From: Candidatus Omnitrophota bacterium
Lineage (GTDB): Bacteria; Omnitrophota; Gorgyraeia; Gygaellales; Profunditerraquicolaceae
Length of the DNA stretch: 11,838 bases
Direction of reading: 5' to 3'
Assembly (NCBI GenBank): GCA_020061545.1
Contig: JAGUYA010000142.1
Span: 1-11,838 of the forward strand
In this document: positions 1-9,000 of the stretch, in pieces
How the letters are laid out: each line of letters opens with the position of its first letter
Position numbering within the stretch: the stretch's first letter is position 1
Notes under the pieces: model-generated
Told to the model about the DNA's origin: nothing
The model's database searches: none
What the model saw: the letters and a program-made list of their open reading frames with translations, nothing else
Translations under genes and position numbers: made by a program

Positions 1-3000
1 AAGGCGAGGAGTTTTACCTGTAGAGTGGTCAATTATCTGGATTATAAGTTCACCTAAAGAAGGATTGTAATCCAAGGTTTGCGAGGATTTATAAGCAGTG
101 GTGTATCCTCCTTGGGGAGTGTAAAATACCTCTTTTGTGCCATTAGGAAAGACAACTTCTGTAAGAGAGCGGCTAGGCTTATCATCAAAATCTAAACTTC
201 TATCTGAACTGGGTACTTTCTCATCTTCATAAATATGGGTGGTTCTCTGCTCAATGCCTAAAGGAAACTCTATCCAACGGCCTACTTCTCGATTGCGGCA
301 TAATAAGTCTTTTCTCTCAAACCACTCCTTCTTCTGCTCTATCTTTTCACTTAATAACTCCCTAATCTTTAAGCTAAGAATACCATCTTTAAATTCTTCT
401 GCTTCTGATTCGCTCCAGTTTATCTTAAAAGGCTCACCCTTTATCTTCCCTTCAATAATTGTTTGGCCCCGATCAGCGATAAGAGGGTAATTTAAGTTTG
501 AGCCATCGTAGATGTAAGATTCCTCCACATAAGCAGTGCCGATAACTTTATCTTTATGCTCCTGTTTAAATTCCCAGCTAGGGATAACTTTCCCATCTTC
601 CAATATATACAAAGTTACTATCTCTCCTTTTGCTAAACCTTCGGAATCAAAGACCTTAGTAACGATTTTATTGCCATTGCGTAGTTCTTTGCGTTCTCTT
701 CTGCCTTCTTTGTCCTTATAGCGGTAATTGGAATAATTAAATTCATCAACCCACTCTTTCTTTTTCGTATCAAACTTAAAGCCTGTGCCACCACGCTCTA
801 TTAGCCACTTATTATCATATAAAGGAACATATTTTCTATCTATGCCATCTCTAAATAAGGTTAATTTATCCAGCAATGTTCCATAAGGGTCGAAATTAGT
901 GATGTGGGGTGATAAATGTTCCTTATTCTTATAATCAGCCCACTTGCTGGAATACTCGGTATATATTTTTTCTGTAGGATCAAACTCAGTATAAGCGGTA
1001 ATAATGAGCTTTGCTTGGGGATTCTTCAACCCCTCAAGGATTGTATTTAATTTAGTTTGTTTTTCCTCAAGTTGTTTTATTCTTTTCTTAATAGCTTGTA
1101 ATTTATCTTGAGTCTCCTTTAATTCCTCCTCTTTTTCTATTAAAGAAAATTCGTATTCTAATAAATCATTCTTATCTAAATCATTTTTATCTATCCAATA
1201 TATCTTTCCATCAGGAGCCTTAAGCCGAACATCATTAAAACCAAGATTCCAAATTCCTTGGCCTTTTCGGGAAAGGAATTTGTCTTTTGTTTTTAGCTCA
1301 TTAACCTGCTCAGAGGATAAAAGGAAAATAAGCTCGTCTTCATCAGCATAAAACTCAAGCTTGCCTTTATCAGTATATCTAACAATCTGGCGGTCATCCC
1401 AACCAGAGACTCCCCGGGATTTAGATTGACACAGAGCTTTTTTCGAAACAGAAACAGGAAGGCCAGTTTCTACATCACGCAAAGGCTGTTTTAAATCCTT
1501 TAGCTTGAGAATCAATTCTTTCTCTAACAAAATAAAATTGGCTTTTTCTTGCTCAAGACTGCTTAATTCCTCTTTTATAGCCGTAGTTCTCTCTCTAAGC
1601 CTTACAATTGTTTTTTCCCTTACTTCTTTTTTAAGCTGAGCATAGGTCTTAGCTGAAGTTTCAGTCTTACGCAGGTTATGATTAAGATAAGTGGTTCTAC
1701 CATCTCCATAAATAATTACAGGATTTTCCCAATAAGGAGAGTATACTTTTTCTCCTTCCCATTTTAATCCTCCGTGATGATATTGGCTTTCATTTTCAGA
1801 GATCTGGCTCGTGCTAAAATTAATTTGGATATTGTTTACTTCTTCTGTCTTAGGGCCTTGGGTGTTATTATTAAAATCAAAGGCATAAGTTGTTTTACTA
1901 TCTAAGCTTTCTACTCCTTTAGAATCTTCGCTATACTTATAGTCAGTGCGCCTTTTTCTAATATCTTTTCTAAGAATTTTATCCGGCTTATAAGCAGAAT
2001 AGACAGTGATAAAATGCCTGCCCTTTTCTAAGTCATCCTCAATAATAAGAATTTCATCATCAGTTATTTCTGCTCTATATACTTTAATTACCTGGCCTGT
2101 AGGAGCGATAACTGTCTTTAAGGGTATAATTAAGCCATACTTGGCTAATTCCTGGTCATAGGTTGTCATTTCTTTAAGCCGATGGTAATATTTCCAGAGT
2201 AAGTCTAAATCTTTCTGGGCAAAGGTATATTCCTTGCCACTAAAGAAATTCACCTGATAAAACTCCCGGACAATATTTTCCTCTTTATCCTCATATACTT
2301 CTGTTGGCCAGCCCAAATTAATCCGCTCTAAAAGATACGGAGCAACTCCTTTTATTACTAAACCCTCGGAAGTCATCTTTGCCTCATTAGCTACTTTTAC
2401 TACTGCCTGGGTAGTCTCTTGCTTTTTTTCTAATCGCTCTAACCACTTAGGCATATTTTGAGGGTCAGTGCCAAGATAAACTCTTTCCCTTTGCTGGTTA
2501 TAAAGGCCAAAGTAAAGATAATAGGTTTTACCATCAACGATAAATCTTCCTGACTGATTAACAACTGCCTTTATCTGCAAGGGTAAAGGTAAGGAGAGTA
2601 ATTTTTGGAAAGCCTTGGTTAGCGCCTTAATACCTACTTCTATCTCTACTGCTCCTTTATTATCCTCAATCGCTACTCCTCCTTCAGCTACCAGGCCTCC
2701 TACTTTATCTAATTGGCGGGCTCCTGGTTGGTCTTTACTTATTATCTCAAGTTCTTGATTGAGTTTAACTAAAAGTTCAAATCTTTGTTTGGCTAAAGCA
2801 ATTAAAGGTTTGTTTTTCTTAGCTATTTGTTCATTGTCAATGACCGGGGCATTATAAACACTAAACCAATCACCAAAGGAATCAGTTTCTTGGGATAAAA
2901 CCTTATTTAAACCCTCTAAACTCTGGGTTAAATCTTTTGTCTCGATGCCTTGCCTTTGCAGAGCTTTTAGAATAAGCTCAAAAGGTAAAGCAAAAGAAAC

Positions 3001-6000
3001 TTGCTCTTTAATCTCTGTTTCTTTAGCTAATCCCTTTAAAATCTCTTGTTTTTGGTCTAAGAGAGATAAAATCTCTGCTTCCATCTGAGGAGTAATTTCT
3101 ATCTTCCCTTCAGCCTCAGAGTAATTAAGTAATATTTCATTATATAAATTCTGCAAAATCATATAGCTAGGATCGTCTTTTGCCTTGTCTTGAACAACCT
3201 TTTGTTTAAAAGATAAGGCCTGAGCATAGAGATTAAGGAGTTCTCCTAAGTCTTTATTAGTGGTGGATAAAGGATAGTGAGTGGGTAGTTGAGAAAAGAG
3301 CTCCTTGGCCAAAGATATGTTTAGCTTATTAAGGAGAGAAGGAGAGGTCTGTTTTATTTGTTTAAGTAAAAAGGTAACATCTTGGAATAGTTGAGCTTGT
3401 TTTTGTGGCAACTCAAGACTTAAAATTATCTCCTCTATTTTTTGAACATCAATTCCTTCTTCAGTGAGCCCAGAAACCTTCTTAGCAGCAGCAATTAAGA
3501 ATTTATCGCTAAAAATCTGTTTTCTTGCTTTTTCTAACTGGTTTAATGTATCAATAAATTTCTGTTTTAGTTGGGGAGTTAAATTGCTATTTTCAATTAG
3601 AGGGATGAGGCTGGTAAATAAAGGTTGGTAGCCTATTAAGGAATAAGGTAGTTGTTTACTTTCTAATTCTTTTGCCCACTTATTTTCAATGGCAAATTTT
3701 TCCTCTAAAAGCTTCTTTAAGTCAAGGAGCTCCTGGGGTGGGGCGCGGCCTAAACATTGCTCATATAACCATAAGCAGGCTAAAACCTTATTATATTGAT
3801 AAACATCATTATTTATTGGCAGAGAGGGATTGTAAATAGGAACTAAAGAAGGAACAGGGAATCTTCTTTGAGAATAGTCATCTTGAGGATAAACAACTGC
3901 TTCTTTATCCTGAGGGGAATCCTCTTCTTTATCCCGAGGAAGATTCTCTAATTTCAGGCCAAAACAACCTAAATAAGTATTGAGCTGATTCTCTAAAATC
4001 TTTAGTTTCTCCGAAGTAGTGCTTAATTGAGTATATGCATCTAAGACCTGGCATTGGGTCTGGTTAAGAGAATCAAGAGCAATAATATTTAAATTAAATT
4101 TCTTTATCTTTTCTTGATAAAGTCTTTCTAATCTCCTTACCTGGTTAGTGATCTGATTAACTTGATTAAGTGTAGAATTGTATTCAATTGCTAAGCTTTC
4201 AATCTCTAATGCATGCCTTTTTCTTATCTGGGAAATTATTGCCTTTTTCTTTTCTACCTCAATTTTCGCAATCTTTTCATCCGATTTTGCCTGCAGCCAG
4301 AACCAAGGAATATCAACACCCATGGCTGCCTGATAATAATTATAGTCAAACTTAGCGGATTCAAAATGTTTTAATAGCACTTCAATATTAACATTGCGCA
4401 AGTTCGCCATTTTGGCCACAAACAGCTCATTCTGGCTAATAAGCAAATCAACTAAACCTGCGCCAACTTCTGGATGTAGATAACCTTTATCTAAAGCCTT
4501 AAAGAGTTCAACAAAGACTGGAGGTATTTGCGAACCAATGCTTTCTGAAACAAAACCTTCTAATTTTAATTCCTTATTTATTGGCAAACCTATTTCTATC
4601 TTAAGATGCGCTTCTTTGCTGGCTAATTCCTCTCTTAAGGTTTTAAGTCTTACTTCTAATCCTAAAGAGCTAATCGAAGCTAAGAATGGCTCCTCATCAG
4701 TTGTAAGTTGTAACAAATCTTCTCTGGTCTTTACATCCTGTTCTCTTTTCTTTGCCTGCCCATAGAGTTTCTCTACTTTAGGAATAAGGTTTCTTAATGC
4801 CTTTATCTGGGCAATTAGACCAAGATATTCATTCAGTTTCTCTTTGCTGGCCATTTGCTCTTGTAAACCAAGCTTGCTTATCTTTTGCTTATATCCTAAA
4901 ATCTCCAATCCCTTAGTTACATCAATGCCTAAATTAAGTTTTAGCTCTTGACTACAATTTGTGCTTCGATAGACAAAATATCTTCTTTCACCGTTAATTT
5001 CTACTGGCACAACCTTTCTCTCTTCTCCCTGAGGAGCCTGGCTCTTTATCCTTTCTGCCTCCTGAGAAGTCCTTGTCTCTTTAACCATTTGCCAGATATT
5101 CTGAGGCCCAATAATTAAGAAATCCATCCAATCCTTTATCTGCAGAGGAAATTGCCCTTGTTTTAAGGAAATACCCTCTTCTAATGCTTTAATCTGATCT
5201 TGGATTATCTTTACTCTAGCACATACCTTTGCCTGTTTTTGGAGGAAATCAAGGGTAATTGTTTGCTCTTCTCCCACACCCACAACCTTTATTTCTTCTA
5301 CTTTCTCTCCATAATAGAATACTAATCGCAAATAAGCCTGCCAATAAGCAGTGAGGTCTGCTTGATACTTAAGCTCTGCTTCTAATAAGAGGTCATCTTT
5401 GTTTACCAAGTCAAGTAGTTCACCCAACCCCATGTTCTGAAGATTAGCCTCTGACTCAAACATCATTTTCATTAGAGATAAGTTTTTCTCGCTTGCTTGA
5501 AGGTTGGCTTGAGCAATGATGTAATTAGCTTGAGCCTCTTTTGTTAAATGAGGTAGTTCCTTATCTCTAAACTTCTCTAAAACTGCTTTTGCAGTGTTAT
5601 AATTAAACAAGGCAGCAGTAATTTCCTCAGGAGATCTCTCTGGACAAATTTTTCTGAACAGGGAGCGCACTACGCTAAAGCCTAACCTAACCACGTTTGT
5701 GCCTAAGGCAATATCTACATCTGACTTTCCTTTGGTCTTCTCTACCAAACGAGCGTTATTTGCTTGTATTATCCTTTCTAAAAAAATTAAGGTATTATCT
5801 ACAGAAAATCCTCTTCTTAGTAAGTCTTTAATTTCTCTCTCTATAAATTCCCGGCTGATTACCTCGGGTAAGTTTAAGGGAGCATCTTTATCTTTTCCTT
5901 GGAGAATATTTAGGTTAGAGGCGAATATAGCTAAACGGTTCTCTAATTCCTTTGCTCTCTGCTGGCTATTAGAAACAACTTGCTCAGCTTTTAACAATTC

Positions 6001-9000
6001 CTGCTTGGTTATTTTCTTACCTAAAACCTTTAGTTCTTCTAATTTCTTTTCGCTTAAGTCTAACTCTTTAAAAGCTACAGCTAATTCTGATTTTATCTCT
6101 AAGAGGTTGATAATTTGATTATAAACTTCCATTCTTAAGCAATCTTTGACATTTCTAAATTCAGCGATTTTGGCTTCTAATTGCTTTTTATAAGTCTGAT
6201 GCTCATAGGTCTCATCTTGCCAATGCAATTTTATGGTTAGTAATTGCGGAAAATCAATCTTATCAGCTAACCCAGCTAAATCTTGGGCATCTAAACCCAA
6301 AGAAAGGCTAAGGCCTAAAGCATCAGCTAAACTATCACTCTGGCTTAAGAGAACAATGTATTTAGCGATTTCTAACTCTAATATTCTCAATTCCGGGGAG
6401 TTGTTCAACCCATTTTGATAAATCTGCTCAAAATTAGAACCTTCTTTTAATTCTGGTTCTTTTGTTTGTGTTTGCACCCCTAAATTCTTGAGAATCTGGT
6501 TTAATTGACCACTAGGATCTTTCCACTTCGGATTCATTTTAAGCAAATTGCTATCTTCTTGCGACAATGAACCAATCCTTACTAATTGGTGGACACTGCT
6601 AATAAGCATAGCTTCACTTTCTATCTCCCTCTTACAATTACCGAGGAGGTTATCGCAAGCATCAACAAATTCTCTTAATGCCCACTCTTCTGCCTCAGGG
6701 TGATTGAGCAATATCTTTTGAACAATCTCAAAGTGCGCTTGGCTATTTTGCTTAGCTTCTTTTAAAATCTTTATTTGCTGCTGAGCCAAACAATTATTGA
6801 GCATAGCTTCACTCTTTGCCATAATCAGTTTCTGCCAAATTTTTCTTGCCTCCTGTTGAGAAATCACTTGATCATTTTCTGCTTTGGTTATCTCTTCACT
6901 TCTTTCTGCATCATAGAAGGTCCAGACTAAGGCCAATTGGGGAAGAATTTCTTTACTCCTTAAATCAAAGCCTACTCCATAATTAAGATAAGGAATCCTT
7001 CTTGCTTTCCAGAGAGCTAAATAGGCATCAGCTTGATCTTTTTTAGCCTTAGCTATTCTCATCTTAAAACTCTCCTCAGTCTGATTTATTTCTTCCTCTA
7101 ATTTATCTAAAATTTCCTTGATTGTCTTTAAATCAACTTTGGGTAAGTCCTCCTGGTTAGTAAGGTCTTTAAGTTTAAATAAACTAAGTTTTCTATTCTC
7201 AACTACTCCTAAAAGCTCTGTATTTTTCCTATTAATCTCAGCATCTAGCACTTTTAGCCAGCTCTCTGGTTTTATTCCTGCCTTAACCTGACTGGTGAGA
7301 GCCTCTTTGACCTGGGTTAATTCCTTTATCTTCTTATTATAAACCGCAATCATCTCATCATCCGCAGCAACTCTGGCTAAACCTTCCGTAATATCTAAAA
7401 TCAAATTTAAAACCTCATTCTTTAAGATTAATTCAAACACCTCTTTATTCGCTTTAAAATACCTTGAATTTACAACCTTATCCCAGCCCCAGGAACCCCC
7501 TGCTCCAATATTTAAGCTTACCTCAGCGCTCTCCTGGATCTTATCTTCTCCCAAATTTACCCTTGTTGAAGCTCCCACAGTAATTACCGGCACTCCATAC
7601 TTATCCAATTTTACCTTGTCTTTTTCTTTCCCTGCCTGGATTAGCTCTAAAATAAAATTGTAAAGCTGGCCATCCTTATTCTCTAAATTATACTTAAGAG
7701 CTTGTTTAAAGAAGTCAGGGTAATAAGGCATATTCTTGAGCGTAACTTTAAATAAAGGCTGAATTTGCCTATCTATTTGTTTTTGGGGATCATAATTATT
7801 ATTAATATCTCGAGGGTCTATTGAGGTAGAATAAGTAAGACTGGCCGTAGGTTCTGGTTTCTTCCCTTCTTCTAACTCTGCCCCTGCCTCTATCTTAAAA
7901 CCGCCAAGCTCACGGCTAAGGCTAACCTCACCCTTTTGGGTTGTACTTTCTCTACTATCCTCTATCTCTCCTTTAACATTTATTCTTATCTTAAATGGCC
8001 CTTGGACATTTGCTTTTGCCCCTATTTCCTCAGTTCCTTTACTACCTGCTTTGTATTCGGCACCGGCTCCTCCCCAAGATGATTTTTTATTTACCTCTAT
8101 ACCGAGAAAATCTTCCTTCCATTCTTCGCTTTTCGCCCCTTCCTGATGCTCAGCAAAAACAGTAACGGAGAATCCTTTAGGCAGCTCTACTTTTAACCCT
8201 GCTCTTTCTAATATCTCATAAACTTTTCTTGCCTCTAATCCTAAATCTACCTCTTCTCCATTTACCTTATATTTAATTGGATTTTCATGCCTTGCCCATA
8301 CGCCTCTTGCCTCTAATTCTAAAACTATCGGGCCTAAAAGCCGATAACTGCCAGAAACCCTTCCTCCATATAAAAATACATCCTCCATATCTTTTAAACT
8401 TAAATCATTTGTTCCTATATCAGCAAAAGCAATTACTCCTAACTTTAATTTATCTCTTCCTTGGCTATCTACCTTAGCACAAGCAAAATCACCCAAAACC
8501 ATTATTCTTGTCTCCGAGGGTGAGTATCTTTCAAAGATCTTGCCAAAAACATCAATATATCTTCCTGCCATAATATCTTTGGAATAGGAAGGTTGATATA
8601 AGCTGATAATAAAGCGGTTGACAAAATTATAATTGGGCAGGTCAGTATCAAAGACAAGATTAAGATAATTTTCTCCGCCTAATTGTTCTTGCTCAAAATA
8701 ACCTAAATAAAGACTGACATTTGTTCCTAAGAACTTAGGAAATAGATTTATTAACCCAAATTGGCCACCTTGTAAATCCCAATAACTTACTATATAAAAC
8801 CCATCTACAGCCAATTTCTCAATTGCGCTTTCTTGAAGATGTAGGGCCTTCTTAATGATAGATAAATTCTCCTCATTCAAATTACCTAAAACAGCTTTTA
8901 AACTAGATTTATCTTGAGGGCTAATCACGCCTTGTTTTTCTCCCTTATCTAAGATCCCGGAAAGAATCTCTCTTAAATTACTGGCATCAACAACAAAAAT

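Larger units (their letters stand above)
1..2553 (-). other. Beta-rich, Rhs/YD-like region with two coiled-coil inserts (residues 3096-3946, continues beyond window)
   Basis: From SGRFIVDGKTYYLYFGLYN onward the sequence is rich in Tyr, Gly, Asp, Asn and Thr with short strands and turns. Several units look like 'F-D-x-x-G ... dG' repeats: NFDPYGTLLDKLTLFRDG near base 880, VFDSEGLAKGEIVTLYILED near base 630, and FPNGTKEVFYTPQGG near base 140. Such units recall YD/Rhs repeats and other beta-hairpin repeats of large secreted proteins, in which they form shells or rods. The units here are irregular and no Rhs core or toxin domain is seen, so the assignment is tentative. The protein continues past base 1. 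Confidence 0.4.

Noticed and set aside
239..721. Plus-strand ORFs at 239-490 and 536-721
   Set aside because: Both are in the same antisense phase as the other shadows, are Ser/Leu-rich, and overlap a coherent minus-strand reading with Rhs-like motifs.
4538..4765. Plus-strand ORF of 75 codons
   Set aside because: Antisense shadow of TolC-like unit 3, in the same phase as most other plus-strand ORFs here.
5699..6118. Plus-strand ORF of 139 codons
   Set aside because: It lies antisense to the TolC-like unit 2 coding frame. Its Ser/Leu/Phe-rich translation is what a Lys/Glu/Leu-rich gene gives when read backwards.
6233..6418. Plus-strand ORF of 61 codons
   Set aside because: Antisense shadow over the start of TolC-like unit 2.
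8277..8477. Plus-strand ORF of 66 codons
   Set aside because: Overlaps the beta-rich segment of the giant gene; Leu/Pro-rich low-complexity translation with no recognisable domain.
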